DNA from: an uncultured Clostridia bacterium
Lineage (GTDB): Bacteria > Bacillota > SHA-98 > UBA4971
Length of the DNA: 59,757 bases
NCBI GenBank assembly: GCA_900019985.1
Contig: FIZM01000002.1
Span: forward strand, 1 to 59,757
Direction: 5' to 3'
Every line of letters begins with the position of its first letter. The first letter of the stretch is position 1. Below the pieces are notes generated by a model. That model was not told the DNA's origin. It was given only the letters and a program-made list of their open reading frames with translations, and ran no database searches. Both the position numbers and the translations under genes were made by a program. This document shows positions 36,754 to 48,393 of the stretch, in pieces.

Positions 36754-37224
36754 CTACCACCTATAATGAGCGAATGCCTTATTGGCTTCTGCCATCCTGT
36801 GAGTCTCTTCTCTCTTCCTTACGGAAGCTCCCTGGCCTTGAACAGCGTCAAGAAGTTCATTGGCCAGTTTCTCAGCCATAGACTTCTCAGACCTGGCTCT
36901 GGCGTTTTGGACTATCCAACGCAGCGCCAAGGCAGAACGTCTTTCCGGCCTTACCTCAACAGGCACCTGATAAGTGGCACCGCCGACTCTACGAGGCCTG
37001 ACCTCCAGGATGGGCATGACATTCTTTACCGCCCGTTCAAACATTTCTATCGGATCTTTCCCTGTCTTTTCACCGATAATGTCCATGGCACCGTAGAAAA
37101 TCGACTCTGCAGTACCCTTCTTGCCGTCAAGAAGAAGTTTATTAATGAGTTGAGCTGCCAGCACATTACCGTACACCGGATCCGGAAGTACTTCTCGCTT
37201 AGGAATTCTGCCCCGTCTGGGCAT
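36754..37224 (-). CDS. rpsG: 30S ribosomal protein S7
   Basis: A 156-residue head-nucleating protein that contacts the E-site t[22 protein letters not shown] at the start and [20 protein letters not shown] in the centre are diagnostic. ATG 37224 has GGGGG upstream. In E. coli S7 feedback-controls its operon. Confidence 0.98.
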   Translation of the reverse strand: MPRRGRIPKREVLPDPVYGNVLAAQLINKLLLDGKKGTAESIFYGAMDIIGEKTGKDPIEMFERAVKNVMPILEVRPRRVGGATYQVPVEVRPERRSALALRWIVQNARARSEKSMAEKLANELLDAVQGQGASVRKREETHRMAEANKAFAHYRW

Positions 37225-37270
37225 CCGCACACCCCCTTCCCTCTCAAAAAAGCTAATTCTCTTTTACACC

Positions 37271-37687
37271 TTATGACTTAGGCCTCTTGGTTCCGTACTT
37301 TGATCGCGCCTGTCTCCTGTCAGCTACCCCCGCAGCATCGAGAGTCCCTCGCACAATATGATAACGCACACCGGGGAGGTCCTTTACTCTGCCACCTCTG
37401 ATAAGGACGACAGAGTGCTCCTGGAGATTGTGTCCTATCCCAGGAACATATGCAGTCACCTCGAGACCGTTGCTCAGCCTGACCCTGGCTATCTTACGCA
37501 GTGCAGAGTTGGGCTTCTTAGGAGTTGTCGTCCTAACAACTGTGCAGACACCCCTCTTCTGCGGGGCCCCACCGGTGTACTGCGATCTCCGGGTACGAGA
37601 ATTGTAAATCCACCTGAGAGCCGGAGCAGACGATTTTTGACTTAACTTTTTGCGTCCCTTACGCACTAACTGATTGATTGTGGGCAC
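37271..37687 (-). CDS. rpsL: 30S ribosomal protein S12
   Basis: A 138-residue decoding-centre protein. It has [13 protein letters not shown] at the start, the streptomycin-site [10 protein letters not shown] loop with unaltered Lys, and [21 protein letters not shown]. The start is GTG 37687, about 11 nt after AAGGAGG, which gives the family-type beginning; GTG 37699 overlaps the ribosome site. Confidence 0.97.
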   Translation of the reverse strand: MPTINQLVRKGRKKLSQKSSAPALRWIYNSRTRRSQYTGGAPQKRGVCTVVRTTTPKKPNSALRKIARVRLSNGLEVTAYVPGIGHNLQEHSVVLIRGGRVKDLPGVRYHIVRGTLDAAGVADRRQARSKYGTKRPKS

Positions 37688-37735
37688 GCTCCTTCGCACC
37701 TCCTTCCCCGAATGAACTTACCTTTACACACAACA

Positions 37736-37765
37736 TGCCCCTTCCACCTCGAGGTGCAAGGGGCA
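37736..37765 (-). terminator. Palindromic hairpin between ybxF and rpsL
   Basis: A 30-nt near-perfect palindrome: 8-bp arms TGCCCCTT / AAGGGGCA, one G-G mismatch, then CACC-TCGA-GGTG. On the minus strand it is followed by TGTTGTGTGT, so termination would be weak. It sits 36 nt after the ybxF stop and 48 nt before rpsL. An attenuator or protein-binding site is equally possible. Confidence 0.4.
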
Positions 37766-37801
37766 CCGCAAATCTTCTATTCGAACCCTGCAATTTCAGT
37801 C

Positions 37802-38053
37802 TCAGCTGACTAAAATTGCTGCCGAGGCGGCCCCAACTTCAATGCCACATGCTTTCCCGAGTTGCGCCATGGTATCAACATAGACAATCTCGACGCCACT
37901 TGCTTCGCACAACTCTAATACGCTTCTTGTAATTTTCTCATCTGCATCTTTTGCCAGGTAAACGGTTTTCGCTTCTCCCCTTTCAAGAGCTTTGATGGTC
38001 TGCTTGGTGCCTACGGCCTTACGCCGCGCCATCTTCAACTCATCGTGGGACAT
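37802..38053 (-). CDS. ybxF: L7Ae-family ribosomal protein (YbxF type)
   Basis: An 83-residue L7Ae/L30e/Gadd45-fold protein. Members of this family bind kink-turn RNA. The conserved segment VGTKQTIKALERGEAKTVYLAKDAD and a hydrophobic C-terminus fit YbxF, which binds K-turns and associates with ribosomes in Bacillus. It lies between rpoC and rpsL exactly as in Bacillus. The ATG at 38053 has only a weak ribosome site; ATG 38032 is the alternative. Confidence 0.92.
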   Translation of the reverse strand: MSHDELKMARRKAVGTKQTIKALERGEAKTVYLAKDADEKITRSVLELCEASGVEIVYVDTMAQLGKACGIEVGAASAAILVS

Positions 38054-38128
38054 ATCCTGTTTTCTCTCCTCCCTGGTTTTCCCCTAGATACTAAGCCGTC
38101 CAGAAGCGTACCAGCCTTGCGCCATAAC

Positions 38129-38158
38129 ATTCTAGCACTGCCTTATTACCGCTGTCAA
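38129..38158 (-). promoter_or_regulatory. Promoter of ybxF-rpsL-rpsG-fusA-tuf
   Basis: TTGACA (38153-38158) and TAGAAT (38129-38134) are spaced by 18 nt in the gap after rpoC. This is a strong match and suggests that the str genes have their own start in addition to read-through from rpoBC. Confidence 0.8.
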
Positions 38159-38186
38159 GAACCACCGAAAAAGGATAACCCTTTGA

Positions 38187-41100
38187 TTATTCGCTGACAG
38201 CTGCATCCTCACCAAGACTGTCGTCACTGTATTCAAGGACATCTTCACTGTCAGCCGCGGCTTCCGCCACATGGCTCACAGGAACAACATTTCTATATCG
38301 GCTCATACCTGTACCTGCAGGTATCAGTTTACCGATAATCACGTTCTCTTTCAACCCAATCAGAGGATCCATACGGCCTTTGATCGAAGCATCTGTCAAC
38401 ACTCTCGTTGTTTCCTGGAAGGAAGCTGCTGACAGGAAGCTGTCAGTAGCCAGAGAAGCCTTGGTAATCCCTAAAATGACAGGCTTTGCTATAGCAGGCT
38501 GCTTCCCTTCAGCCATGACACGCGCATTCTCTTCTTCAAATTCAAATACGTCTACAAGCCCGCCTGGGAGAAGGTCCGTATCTCCGGGATCCTCGACTTT
38601 TACTTTACGCAACATTTGCCTGATTACGACCTCAATGTGCTTATCATTGATCTCTACTCCCTGGGACCTGTATACCTCCTGAACTTCCCTTACAAGATAG
38701 CTTTGAACTGCACGAACACCTTTTACTCTGAGAATGTCGTGGGGATTTAAGGAACCTTCAGTAATTTGATCCCCTGCCGTTATGAACTGGCCTTCTCTGA
38801 CTTCAAGCCTGGCGCCGTACGGGACTGTGTAAGTTTTCTCTTCTCCGTCCTCAGCCCTGACCACAACTTTTCTCGTGCCTTTTGATTCCACTATGCTTAC
38901 ATGGCCGTCAATCTCGCTGATGAGTGCCTGGCCTTTGGGTTTTCTCGCTTCAAACAGCTCTTCAACCCTGGGCAAACCGTGAGTGATATCATCGCCTGCT
39001 ACACCGCCTGTATGGAACGTCCTCATAGTGAGCTGCGTTCCCGGCTCGCCTATGGATTGAGCAGCAATGATACCTACTGCCTCACCGACTTCCACCAGGT
39101 TTCCGGTGGCCAGGTTGCGTCCGTAGCATTTTACGCACACTCCGTACCTGGTCCTACATGTCAAAGGTGATCTGACAGTGACTTCCGTTATTCCTGCGAG
39201 CTCTATCCGCCTTGCGTCGTCTTCAAGGATTTCACAACCTACACCTATGATTACCTCGCCTGTATCAGGGTGGACAATATCTTCACACGCGACTCTCCCG
39301 ACAATCCTTTCTCGTAGAGGCTCTAACACGTCATCCCCCTGCCAGACAGCGGTAAGAGTGATTCCCTGATCCGTTCCGCAGTCCTCTTCGCGGACAATAA
39401 CATCCTGGGCCACGTCCACAAGACGCCTTGTGAGGTAACCTGAGTCTGCGGTTCGAAGCGCTGTATCAGCCAGGCCTTTTCTTGTTCCGTGGGTGGAGCT
39501 GAAGTACTCAAGCACTGTCAATCCTTCACGGAAGTTGGCCTTAATCGGGAAGTCAATCGTCCGTCCTGACGGGTCAGCCACAAGGCCTCTCATTCCCGCC
39601 AGCTGGCTCAGCTGAGACACGTTTCCACGGGCTCCTGAAATAGCCATCATGTAAACCGGATTAAGCTCGTCGAATCCGTCCAGCATTGCTTGCTGGATCC
39701 TTTCCTTTGCTTCAGTCCAGCTGTCTATGACAAGCTGGTACCGTTCATCATTAGTTATAAGGCCCCTTCTGTGCTGCTGTTCGATTTCTTCGACTCGCTT
39801 TTCGGCTTCTTTTATGATCTGATCTTTTTCATCAGGAATAACAATGTCCTCTACTCCCACAGTTGTGCCGGATTGTGTTGCATACCTGAACCCGATTGTC
39901 TTCAGGTTGTCAAGGATCACCGATGTTCTGGTGTTGCCGTATTTTTGATGGCACATAGATATCAGGCGAACGAGGAACCCTTTCCTCACAGGCCGCCCCA
40001 ATGGCAGCTCCTCGATGATCTCCTTTATCGGGCGCTCTTTAACACTGTCAATGACTGCACCGGTATATTGGAACTCGTCTACCGTGCTTTCCACGGCGTC
40101 ATTGATGTACGGGAAATCATCAGGAAAGATCCTGTTGAAAACCAGCCTGCCTACTGTGGTAACAAGAAGCTTCTTATCCTTGTCTTCGTCAGTAAAGCCT
40201 ATAACATGCTTTTCTTTAGGCATTCTTACGGCAATCAAAGAGTGCAGTTTTACAGCGCCTTCTTTATATGCCTTGTATGCCTCGTCAGGAGATGCAAAAA
40301 ACTTGCCTTCGCCTTTTTCTCCCCTTCGAGCAATAGTCAGATAGTAGCAACCCAGGACAAGGTCCTGTCCGGGAGTTGCTATAGGTTTGCCGTGTGCAGG
40401 CGAGAGAAGGTTATTCACAGACAGCATCAAGAGCCGTGCCTCAGCTTGCGCTTCTGCAGACAGCGGCACGTGGACAGCCATCTGGTCCCCGTCAAAGTCC
40501 GCATTATAAGCCGGGCAGACCAGCGGATGGATCTGAATCGCCTTACCTTCTACCAGCACAGGCTCGAATGCCTGGATCCCGAGGCGGTGCAAAGTCGGCG
40601 CCCTGTTCAGAAGGACAGGATGATCTTTGATAACATCTTCCAAGACATCCCATACCTCGTCACGGACTCGCTCAACCATTCGCTTCGCACTCTTGATGTT
40701 GTGGGCATATCCGTTTTCCACCAGCTTCTTCATGACAAAAGGCTTGAAAAGCTCCAATGCCATCTCTTTAGGCAGTCCGCATTGGTGCAACTTTAGCTCA
40801 GGGCCGATCACAATCACAGACCTGCCTGAATAGTCCACACGCTTGCCAAGGAGGTTCTGGCGGAATCGGCCTTGCTTACCCTTTAACATATCAGATAAGG
40901 ATTTAAGGGGACGATTGCCAGGGCCTGTTACAGGCCTTCCTCTGCGTCCGTTATCGATTAGCGCATCAACTGCCTCCTGGAGCATCCTCTTTTCGTTCCT
41001 GACTATAATGTCAGGCGCATTGAGCTCAATTAGCCTTTTGAGCCGGTTGTTTCTGTTGATAACCCGCCTGTAAAGGTCATTCAGATCTGAAGTCGCGAAC

Positions 41101-41843
41101 CTACCGCCGTCCAGCTGCACCATGGGACGGAGGTCAGGCGGAATCACAGGAATAACGTCAAGAATCATATGCTCCGGACGGTTTCCTGATTTCCTGAAGG
41201 CTTCAGCGACTTCAAGACGTCTTACCGCCCTTTGCTTCTTCTGTCCGGATGATGTACGGATTTCGTCTCTGAGCTCATGCACAAGTTCGTCCAGGTCGAT
41301 CTCTTCAAGGAGCTTCTTTATAGCTTCTGCCCCCATACCTGCGTAGAAGAGATCCCCGAACCGATCTTTCATTTCTCTGTACTCGATCTCCGAGAGCAGT
41401 TGTTTCTTGGTAAGAGGGGTCTCCCCCGGATCAACAACTATATATGCTGCAAAATATATGACTTTCTCGAGGACGCGCGGGGAAAGGTCAAGAAGCAGCC
41501 CCATCCTGCTTGGAATACCTTTGAGATACCATATATGAGAGACAGGCGCTGCAAGCTCAATATGGCCCAGCCGCTCCCTGCGCACCTTAGACCTTGTAAC
41601 TTCAACTCCGCATTTGTCACAGACAATACCCCTGTACCTGACCCTCTTATACTTGCCGCAATGGCATTCCCAGTCTCTCGTGGGACCGAAAATCTTCTCG
41701 CAGAACAAGCCCTCACGTTCAGGCTTGAGGGTACGGTAGTTTATCGTCTCCGGCTTCTTGACTTCTCCGCTTGACCACTGCCTGATCTGCTCAGGTGATG
41801 CAAGTCCGATACGAATCTTTCCAAAATTGCTGACGTCTAGCAA
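38187..41843 (-). CDS. rpoC: RNA polymerase beta-prime subunit
   Basis: The catalytic clamp subunit, 1218 residues. It shows the N-terminal zinc site (CHCGKY and CDKCGVEV), the absolutely conserved active-site [12 protein letters not shown] that holds the catalytic magnesium, and the second zinc site ([13 protein letters not shown]). The bridge-helix and trigger-loop region including [15 protein letters not shown] is intact. The start is TTG 41843, 8 nt after AGGAGG. It follows rpoB by 24 nt. The length is normal for Firmicutes without large lineage inserts. Confidence 0.98.
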   Translation of the reverse strand: MLDVSNFGKIRIGLASPEQIRQWSSGEVKKPETINYRTLKPEREGLFCEKIFGPTRDWECHCGKYKRVRYRGIVCDKCGVEVTRSKVRRERLGHIELAAPVSHIWYLKGIPSRMGLLLDLSPRVLEKVIYFAAYIVVDPGETPLTKKQLLSEIEYREMKDRFGDLFYAGMGAEAIKKLLEEIDLDELVHELRDEIRTSSGQKKQRAVRRLEVAEAFRKSGNRPEHMILDVIPVIPPDLRPMVQLDGGRFATSDLNDLYRRVINRNNRLKRLIELNAPDIIVRNEKRMLQEAVDALIDNGRRGRPVTGPGNRPLKSLSDMLKGKQGRFRQNLLGKRVDYSGRSVIVIGPELKLHQCGLPKEMALELFKPFVMKKLVENGYAHNIKSAKRMVERVRDEVWDVLEDVIKDHPVLLNRAPTLHRLGIQAFEPVLVEGKAIQIHPLVCPAYNADFDGDQMAVHVPLSAEAQAEARLLMLSVNNLLSPAHGKPIATPGQDLVLGCYYLTIARRGEKGEGKFFASPDEAYKAYKEGAVKLHSLIAVRMPKEKHVIGFTDEDKDKKLLVTTVGRLVFNRIFPDDFPYINDAVESTVDEFQYTGAVIDSVKERPIKEIIEELPLGRPVRKGFLVRLISMCHQKYGNTRTSVILDNLKTIGFRYATQSGTTVGVEDIVIPDEKDQIIKEAEKRVEEIEQQHRRGLITNDERYQLVIDSWTEAKERIQQAMLDGFDELNPVYMMAISGARGNVSQLSQLAGMRGLVADPSGRTIDFPIKANFREGLTVLEYFSSTHGTRKGLADTALRTADSGYLTRRLVDVAQDVIVREEDCGTDQGITLTAVWQGDDVLEPLRERIVGRVACEDIVHPDTGEVIIGVGCEILEDDARRIELAGITEVTVRSPLTCRTRYGVCVKCYGRNLATGNLVEVGEAVGIIAAQSIGEPGTQLTMRTFHTGGVAGDDITHGLPRVEELFEARKPKGQALISEIDGHVSIVESKGTRKVVVRAEDGEEKTYTVPYGARLEVREGQFITAGDQITEGSLNPHDILRVKGVRAVQSYLVREVQEVYRSQGVEINDKHIEVVIRQMLRKVKVEDPGDTDLLPGGLVDVFEFEEENARVMAEGKQPAIAKPVILGITKASLATDSFLSAASFQETTRVLTDASIKGRMDPLIGLKENVIIGKLIPAGTGMSRYRNVVPVSHVAEAAADSEDVLEYSDDSLGEDAAVSE

Positions 41844-41867
41844 CGACCTCTCCTCCTCTCCCTCACG

Positions 41868-44800
41868 CTAAAGCACGTCCTCATCATCGGGGTCATCCTG
41901 GAAAAAGTCGTCGTCTTCGCCTTCGTCATCTTCGCCTTCGCCGATGGCGTATTCTTCGTACTCACTGTCATTGTCATCAGCCTCTTCATCAAGTTCCTCA
42001 TCAAGGCTATCTTCTTCCACAAAGTCGTCCTCGGAAGGTATCAGTTCCTCAATCTGCATGCCTATGTTGTCTTCCTCGTCCTGTCCGTCATCTTCCTCAG
42101 ACTCACCTTCATAGCTGACTTCCAGTGCCCTCATTTTTCCTTCACGCGACGGAAGCTCATCTCTGAATACATCGTCTCTTTCTCTGCCCCCGATATCTAT
42201 TTCCAAAGCTTTCGCAGTGTCAACAATATCATCGTCAGATTCACCGATTTCTATCTCTTGCTCATCATCACTGAGGACTTTCACATCCAAGCACAAGCTT
42301 TGGAGTTCTTTTACAAGCACTTTGAAGGATTCAGGAACTCCGGGCTCAGGTATGTTGTCTCCTTTGACAATAGCTTCGTATGTCTTAACCCTTCCTACAA
42401 CATCGTCAGACTTAACAGTAAGCAGTTCTTGGAGTGTATAGGCTGCCCCGTACGCTTCCAGCGCCCAAACCTCCATTTCGCCGAACCTTTGTCCTCCGAA
42501 CTGGGCTTTACCTCCGAGAGGCTGCTGTGTGACAAGGGAATACGGCCCTGTGGAGCGGGCATGGATCTTGTCGTCTACAAGGTGGAGCAGCTTCATTAGG
42601 TACGCATACCCCACTGTCACAGGGGTATCAAAAGGTTCCCCTGTACGTCCGTCATAAAGAATGGTCTTGCCGTTCCGCGGAAGCCCGACTTCCTCAAGGA
42701 AATCCATGACTTCATGCTCTGTGGCACCGTCAAATACAGGGCTCGCCACATGCACGTTTGCCTTTCTCGCAGCAGCTCCCAAGTGAGTCTCGAGAATCTG
42801 CCCGAGGTTCATCCGGGAAGGCACCCCCAGGGGATTAAGGACTATGTCAACAGGCACCCCGTTGGGCATGAAAGGCATGTCTTCCTCAGGCAAGATTTTG
42901 GCAATGACACCTTTATTGCCATGGCGGCCTGCCATCTTGTCGCCTTCGGAGATCTTACGCTTCTGAGCCACGTAGACTCTGACAAGACGGTTGACACCCG
43001 GGCTCAGCTCGTCGCCGGCTTCTCTCGAGAATACGTGGACCGCCACTACCTTTCCGGACTCGCCGTGAGGGACTCTGAGAGATGTATCCCTTACCTCGCG
43101 GGCCTTTTCACCGAAGATCGCGCGTAGGAGACGCTCTTCTGCGGTAAGTTCAGTCTCACCCTTAGGAGTGACTTTACCGACCAGAATATCGCCTGTGCGC
43201 ACATGGGCACCAACGTGGACAATGCCCCTCTCATCCAAATCCTTTAAGGCTTCCTCGCCGACATTGGGGATATCCCTTGTAATCTCTTCTGCTCCAAGCT
43301 TGGTATCTCTCGCTTCACACTCGTATTCTTCTATATGAACGGATGTAAATACGTCTTCCTTTACCAGTCGTTCACTGATCAAGATAGCGTCCTCATAGTT
43401 ATATCCTTCCCACGGCAGGAACGCTACAAGCACATTGCGCCCTAATGCCAGTTCAGCATTTTCAGTAGCCGGGCCGTCAGCGATTACGTCTCCTTTTTCA
43501 ACCCTTTCGCCTACACGGACGATAGGCTTCTGGTTGACACAAGTCCCCTGGTTAGACCTGACGAACTTCAGGAGTTTATATGAATCAACTGTACCTGCGT
43601 CTGTCTGGATGATAACCTCTGAAGCCGAAACCCTCTTAACAACACCTGAGTTTCTGCAAACGACGACAGCGCCTGAATCTTTAGCGCATTTACGTTCCAT
43701 ACCTGTTCCGACAAAAGGCGCCTCAGTCCTAATCAAGGGGACTGCCTGGCGTTGCATGTTTGAACCCATCAACGCACGGCCTGCATCGTCGTTCTCAAGG
43801 AATGGAATAAGGGCCGTAGCTACACTGACGATCTGCTTCGGCGAGACGTCCATGAAATCTACCTGCTCGCCTGCGACTTCAATAATCTGGTCTTTATAAC
43901 GGGCTACAACCTTGTTCTTTACGAATCTCCCATCGTCAGCCAGCTCTTCACTGGCCTGGGCTATCACATATTTATCTTCCTCATCAGCAGGGAGATAGAC
44001 GATTTCACCGGTTACCTTACCATCGATTACTTTACGGTAAGGAGTCTCGATGAAACCGTAGTCGTTAATCCTGGCATAAGTACACAGCGACCCGATTAGC
44101 CCGATGTTAGGGCCTTCAGGAGTCTCAATAGGGCAGATCCTTCCATAGTGAGAGTGGTGGACGTCGCGCACTTCAAAACCGGCCCGCTCTCTGCTGAGTC
44201 CGCCTGGGCCAAGTGCAGACAAACGCCTCTTGTGCGTCAGTTCAGCCAATGGATTTATCTGGTCCATAAACTGAGACAGCTGGCTCGATCCGAAGAATTC
44301 TTTAATCGCTGCCACAACCGGCCTTGTATTTATCAAGGTCTGGGGTGTCACAGCATCCACATCTTGGATGGTCATGCGCTCTCTGATTACCCGCTCCATT
44401 CTGGACAAGCCTATGCGGAACTGGTTCTGCAAGAGTTCTCCTACGGACCTCAGCCGTCTGTTGCCTAAATGGTCTATGTCATCAACAGATCCTATTCCCT
44501 GGGTCAACGCTAAGAAATAATTGATAACGGCAATAAGGTCAGCTTCTGTAAGGATCTTTAAGTCTTCACCCGGCGCACCGTTATCAACGAGCTTAACCTC
44601 TCCGCCGCTGGGTGAAATGACAACAGCTTCCAGCACCTGCCCGTCCCCTCTGAGCTTCTGGAGGGATTCAGCAACCTGTCTGGTAACTGTTACCCCTCCA
44701 TCCATAAGGATCTCGCCGGTAGTTTGGTCAACGACCGGAGATGCCAGTTCATATCCTATGAGCCTTTCCGGAAGGGTAAGTTTCTTGTTGAGTTTATAAC

Positions 44801-45599
44801 GCCCTACAACAGCCAGGTCATAGCGACGAGGCTCGAAAAAGAGACTCTCAAAAAGTGACTCGGCGCTTTCCTCAGTTGGAGGTTCTCCCGGCCTGAGGCG
44901 CTTGTAGATCTCTATTAATGCTTCTGTCTTAGACTCTGTACTATCTCTATCCAGTGTGCTCCGGACAGCTTCATTATCTCCAAGGACATCTATGATACTT
45001 GCATCAGTGCTGTAGCCAAGAGCGCGAACGAGCACAGTTGCAGGTATCTTACGGGTTCTGTCGATCCTTACCCAGATGCATTCCTGAGAATCCATCTCAA
45101 ACTCAAGCCACGCACCGCGATTAGGGATAAGGCTTGCTGAATAAAGACGCTTACCTGAAGAATCACGTGTAAAGTCGTAGTACACTCCGGGCGACCTTAC
45201 AAGCTGGCTGACGACTACCCGCTCCGCACCGTTAATCACAAAGGTGCCTTTCTCAGTCATTAAAGGGAAGTCACCCATGTAGACTTCTTGTTCTTTTACT
45301 TCTCCGGTTTCTCTGTTAATCAAGCGAACCTTTGCTTTGAGGGGGGCAGCGTATGTCAGATCACGCTGCTTACATTCCTCTACGGAGTACTTAGGAGGAT
45401 CGAACTTGTGACTGACAAACTCAAGCACCAGATTACCGGTGAAATCCTGTATTGGGGATATGTCCTGAAATGTCTCGGCAAGTCCCTCTTCTCTGAACCA
45501 TTCATAGGTGTGCCTTTGGATCTCAATAAGATTCGGGACTTCTAGGACCTCGTCAATCTTGGAAAAACTTAGTCGCTGTCGTTCCCTGGCCTTTGTCAT
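41868..45599 (-). CDS. rpoB: RNA polymerase beta subunit with long acidic tail
   Basis: The second large catalytic subunit, about 1243 residues. The rifampicin-region segment [18 protein letters not shown] and the [12 protein letters not shown] motif near the active site are normal, and Ser/His/Arg positions look rifampicin-sensitive. The C-terminus ends in a low-complexity tail: 44 of the last 78 residues are Asp or Glu, with no Lys or Arg. ATG 45599 has an AGGATGG site at good spacing; ATG 45608 is 3 codons upstream. Transcribed from its own strong promoter (45809-45837) as well as possible read-through from rplL. Confidence 0.97.
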   Translation of the reverse strand: MTKARERQRLSFSKIDEVLEVPNLIEIQRHTYEWFREEGLAETFQDISPIQDFTGNLVLEFVSHKFDPPKYSVEECKQRDLTYAAPLKAKVRLINRETGEVKEQEVYMGDFPLMTEKGTFVINGAERVVVSQLVRSPGVYYDFTRDSSGKRLYSASLIPNRGAWLEFEMDSQECIWVRIDRTRKIPATVLVRALGYSTDASIIDVLGDNEAVRSTLDRDSTESKTEALIEIYKRLRPGEPPTEESAESLFESLFFEPRRYDLAVVGRYKLNKKLTLPERLIGYELASPVVDQTTGEILMDGGVTVTRQVAESLQKLRGDGQVLEAVVISPSGGEVKLVDNGAPGEDLKILTEADLIAVINYFLALTQGIGSVDDIDHLGNRRLRSVGELLQNQFRIGLSRMERVIRERMTIQDVDAVTPQTLINTRPVVAAIKEFFGSSQLSQFMDQINPLAELTHKRRLSALGPGGLSRERAGFEVRDVHHSHYGRICPIETPEGPNIGLIGSLCTYARINDYGFIETPYRKVIDGKVTGEIVYLPADEEDKYVIAQASEELADDGRFVKNKVVARYKDQIIEVAGEQVDFMDVSPKQIVSVATALIPFLENDDAGRALMGSNMQRQAVPLIRTEAPFVGTGMERKCAKDSGAVVVCRNSGVVKRVSASEVIIQTDAGTVDSYKLLKFVRSNQGTCVNQKPIVRVGERVEKGDVIADGPATENAELALGRNVLVAFLPWEGYNYEDAILISERLVKEDVFTSVHIEEYECEARDTKLGAEEITRDIPNVGEEALKDLDERGIVHVGAHVRTGDILVGKVTPKGETELTAEERLLRAIFGEKAREVRDTSLRVPHGESGKVVAVHVFSREAGDELSPGVNRLVRVYVAQKRKISEGDKMAGRHGNKGVIAKILPEEDMPFMPNGVPVDIVLNPLGVPSRMNLGQILETHLGAAARKANVHVASPVFDGATEHEVMDFLEEVGLPRNGKTILYDGRTGEPFDTPVTVGYAYLMKLLHLVDDKIHARSTGPYSLVTQQPLGGKAQFGGQRFGEMEVWALEAYGAAYTLQELLTVKSDDVVGRVKTYEAIVKGDNIPEPGVPESFKVLVKELQSLCLDVKVLSDDEQEIEIGESDDDIVDTAKALEIDIGGRERDDVFRDELPSREGKMRALEVSYEGESEEDDGQDEEDNIGMQIEELIPSEDDFVEEDSLDEELDEEADDNDSEYEEYAIGEGEDDEGEDDDFFQDDPDDEDVL

Positions 45600-45808
45600 T
45601 ACTGCCATCCTGTCACGCTCCCATCTCCCACCCGGAATATTGAGCGCCTATCTAGTGAGTTAACACGCAGGCAATGATAGCGCTGTTATTTACAGAACGA
45701 AAAATGCCATCGACTAGAAGGAAAAGAAGGATCCTGTGTAGTATAAATAAGCAAGCACAAAATCATACAAATGCATCTACTCCAAATGCAATGGTGCCGC
45801 ATTCTTTA

Positions 45809-45837
45809 ATGATAGCGAATGCTGGCCAATATGTCAA
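45809..45837 (-). promoter_or_regulatory. Promoter of rpoB-rpoC
   Basis: TTGACA (45832-45837), 17-nt spacer, TATCAT (45809-45814). It lies directly after the hairpin at 45841-45880 in the 300-nt gap between rplL and rpoB, leaving a leader of about 200 nt before rpoB in which I see no further clear element. Confidence 0.85.
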
Positions 45838-45840
45838 GCA

Positions 45841-45880
45841 TAAGGGGCTACTCGTTCGTGGAAAAAACGGGAGCCCCTTA
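45841..45880 (-). terminator. Attenuator/terminator hairpin after rplL
   Basis: Perfect 9-bp arms TAAGGGGCT and AGCCCCTTA around a 22-nt loop that contains a T6 run. It begins about 37 nt after the rplL stop. A partial terminator between rplJL and rpoBC is a known feature of this operon in bacteria, where it lowers polymerase relative to L7/L12. Confidence 0.65.
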
Positions 45881-45917
45881 TCTTTACTGCAATACATATA
45901 GTATAGCACAGAAATTC

Positions 45918-46298
45918 TTATTTTATCTCGACTGTAGCACCTGCTTCCTCAAGCTGCGCCTTGAAACCCTCTGCCTCTTCCTTGCTGACTCCTTCTTTAA
46001 CAGGCTTCGGTGCGCCTTCCACGAGCTCCTTGGCTTCTTTCAGTCCAAGGCCGGTCAGCTCACGGACAACCTTAAGAACAGGGATCTTCTTGTCGCCTGC
46101 ACTTACCAGGATGACGTCAAACTCTGTCTTTTCTTCTTCTTCAGGTGCTGCTGGGCCTGCTGCCATTGCAGGGCCTGCTGCGACTGCTACGGGCGCAGCT
46201 GCGCTGACTCCGAACTTCTCCTCAATGGCTTTGACGAGCTCTGAAAGCTCAATAACTGTCATATTGGCAATGGCTTCAATAATCTCTTCTTTAGTCAT
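45918..46298 (-). CDS. rplL: 50S ribosomal protein L7/L12
   Basis: A 126-residue stalk protein, present in multiple copies, that recruits translational GTPases. It has an N-terminal dimerisation helix ([15 protein letters not shown]), an Ala/Pro-rich hinge, and the globular factor-binding domain with [20 protein letters not shown]. Follows rplJ by 71 nt. Confidence 0.98.
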   Translation of the reverse strand: MTKEEIIEAIANMTVIELSELVKAIEEKFGVSAAAPVAVAAGPAMAAGPAAPEEEEKTEFDVILVSAGDKKIPVLKVVRELTGLGLKEAKELVEGAPKPVKEGVSKEEAEGFKAQLEEAGATVEIK

Positions 46299-46369
46299 GC
46301 TTTGTCTCCCCTTTTTATGTTAGTTATCAGTCGTTTTTTATAAAACTCTTTTCTTGAGGCTTCACCTTG

Positions 46370-46906
46370 TTATGCGGTGGCCTCTTCTTTTTGACGCCTT
46401 ACGGCATCAACAGCATAAGCAAACTTCGTAATTATGCCGGACAATGCCCGGGCGAATCCGGATACAGGTGCTGCGAAAGCTGCGGCCACTTGTCCCAGCA
46501 TTACATCGCGAGGAGGCAGAAGTGCCAGGCTGCGCACATCCTCAGGCCCCATAACCCTTCCCAAGAGGGCGCCGCCTTTTATCTCCAACTCCCGATACTC
46601 TCTTGTGAAATCATTTATGATCCTTGCTACCTCTGCAGGATCCTCATAAGCGAATGCAATCGCTGTAGGGCCTTCCAAGTATTCATCCAGGCCGTCAAGG
46701 CCGGTATCTTTCGCAGCGATTTTCGTCAAGGTATTCTTGACAACTCTGAACTCGCTTTTGGATTCATCGAGTTTTCGTCTGAGGTTCATCAGCGAGCTCA
46801 CATTCAAACCGCGATAATCAACGAGTACAACACCTTGGGCTTCCCCCAGCTTCTTCTTGAGTTCATCTACAGCTGCTACCTTTCCTGGTTTAACCAAGTC
46901 TACCAT
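46370..46906 (-). CDS. rplJ: 50S ribosomal protein L10
   Basis: A 178-residue stalk base protein that binds 23S rRNA and L7/L12 dimers. VVLVDYRGLNVSSLMNLRRKL and FRVVKNTLTKIAA are conserved. ATG 46906 follows AAAGGGGGG. The open frame extends upstream through the leader hairpin but is not family-like there. Expression is probably controlled by L10 binding to the leader described at 46975-47105. Confidence 0.97.
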   Translation of the reverse strand: MVDLVKPGKVAAVDELKKKLGEAQGVVLVDYRGLNVSSLMNLRRKLDESKSEFRVVKNTLTKIAAKDTGLDGLDEYLEGPTAIAFAYEDPAEVARIINDFTREYRELEIKGGALLGRVMGPEDVRSLALLPPRDVMLGQVAAAFAAPVSGFARALSGIITKFAYAVDAVRRQKEEATA

Positions 46907-46974
46907 ACCCCCCTTTCCCTGATACTCAGAATCTTTAGATCTCGATATAGATAACAGAATGCCCCCGCGCGAGA

Positions 46975-47105
46975 GCAGGGGCACATCAAATCCGAAGCCA
47001 ACGAAAACGAGGCTTAACGTCTGCTTTGAAATGCCGTCCCCGACCTCGGCGGGCTAACGCAAGTTGCGTTTATTAAGTCTTTTGACACCCGCTGTCTTGG
47101 GCAAT
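46975..47105 (-). promoter_or_regulatory. L10 leader-like RNA upstream of rplJ
   Basis: The minus-strand sequence contains the conserved pieces of the Firmicutes L10 leader: GCCCAAGACAGC, then a GGGTG...AAAGACTTAATAAA segment, GCCGAGGT, and a final GC-rich hairpin (TGCCCCTG... paired with ...GGGGGCA, about 46962-46984). In this leader L10(L12)4 binding is thought to favour the terminator hairpin and reduce rplJL expression. Boundaries are approximate. Confidence 0.75.
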
Positions 47106-47157
47106 GGAAGACCGCAAAACAGCTTTTCTTTTTTGTTTAGTCTTACCCTTCAACAAT

Positions 47158-47853
47158 CTACGACAGTATTTGGGCAGGGTTGACTCGGATCCCAGGGCCC
47201 ATCGTAGAAGACAAGGCTACACTCCTCAGGTAAGTACCTTTAGCGGCTGCAGGCTTTGCCTTGACCAGGGCATCCACTACCACTGCCATGTTTTCTAAAA
47301 GCTTCTCGTTTTCAAAAGATGCTTTTCCGATAGTTACGTGCACTATACCTGACTTATCAGCCCTGTACTCGACCTTGCCTGCCTTAATCTCCTTAACAGC
47401 CCGCTCTATCTCAAATGTCACAGTCCCTGTCTTGGGGTTAGGCATCAGGCCTCTAGGGCCTAATATGCGTCCCAGGCGGCCGACTACACTCATCATATCA
47501 GGTGTAGAAACAGCTACGTCAAAGTCGATCCAACCGCCTTGGATTTTCTCAGCCATGTCTTCTGCACCGACAAAATCGGCACCTGCTGCTTCTGCTTCCT
47601 TAGCCTTTTCACCTTTTGCAAAAACGAGGACTCTGACTGCCTTACCTGTTCCGTGCGGAAGGGCTACTGCACCTCGCACCTGCTGGTCAGAACGCTTCGG
47701 GTCAATACCCAGCTTTACCGCCAGCTCTACAGTCTCGTCAAAACGGGCCTTTGCAGTTGATTTCACAAGATCGATTGCTTCAGCCGGAGAATATAGATGC
47801 TGCCTGTCAACGAGCTTCACAGCTTCTTGATAACGCTTACCACGAACTGCCAT
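47158..47853 (-). CDS. rplA: 50S ribosomal protein L1
   Basis: A 231-residue L1-stalk protein that moves deacylated tRNA out of the E site. The [21 protein letters not shown] segment is the universal signature. ATG 47853 (MAVRGKRY) has AAGGAGG 11 nt upstream. In many bacteria L1 represses rplK-rplA translation. Confidence 0.98.
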   Translation of the reverse strand: MAVRGKRYQEAVKLVDRQHLYSPAEAIDLVKSTAKARFDETVELAVKLGIDPKRSDQQVRGAVALPHGTGKAVRVLVFAKGEKAKEAEAAGADFVGAEDMAEKIQGGWIDFDVAVSTPDMMSVVGRLGRILGPRGLMPNPKTGTVTFEIERAVKEIKAGKVEYRADKSGIVHVTIGKASFENEKLLENMAVVVDALVKAKPAAAKGTYLRSVALSSTMGPGIRVNPAQILS

Positions 47854-47921
47854 CTTGATATTAACCTCCTTGTGGTGCAATCGAAGCTTACCGCTTCTCC
47901 CACTTTTCTCCCACTTCTTAA

Positions 47922-48350
47922 CTAACCGACGATCTCCACACCCATGCTCCTGGCTGTGCCTGCTATTATCTTCTCAGCAGCCTCCAGGGATGTGGCGTTC
48001 AGGTCCTTCATCTTTTCTTTTGCGATCTCTTGGAGCTGTGCTTTGGTAATCCTTGCAACCTTATCTCTGTTGGGAACGCCTGAGCCCTTCTCAATACCTG
48101 CAGCTTTCCGAATAAGGAATGAAGCAGGTGGAGTTTTCAGCTCGTAAGTGAAGGATCTGTCTTCATATACCGTTATCTCAACAGGAATGATTGTCCCGTC
48201 TTGAGATGCGGTTTTCTCATTGAATGAACGCACAAACTCCATAATGTTGACGCTGTGTTGTGCCAATGCAGGACCTACAGGCGGTGCCGCCGTAGCCTTC
48301 CCTGCAGGAATCTGGAGTTTGACGACAGCTGCTATTTTCTTTCTAGCCAT
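47922..48350 (-). CDS. rplK: 50S ribosomal protein L11
   Basis: A 142-residue protein of the GTPase-associated centre and target region of thiopeptides. It contains [21 protein letters not shown] with the flexible Pro residues, and [19 protein letters not shown]. Start ATG 48350 with GGAGG 10 nt upstream. Confidence 0.98.
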   Translation of the reverse strand: MARKKIAAVVKLQIPAGKATAAPPVGPALAQHSVNIMEFVRSFNEKTASQDGTIIPVEITVYEDRSFTYELKTPPASFLIRKAAGIEKGSGVPNRDKVARITKAQLQEIAKEKMKDLNATSLEAAEKIIAGTARSMGVEIVG

Positions 48351-48393
48351 AGCGTATGTCCCTCCTGCCCACCTAGCCAAAGGTCTTACCTAA

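Noticed and set aside
39690-40796. Plus-strand 368-codon ORF inside rpoC
   Set aside because: Long but antisense to the highly conserved core of rpoC; Cys/His/Arg-rich shadow translation without family resemblance.
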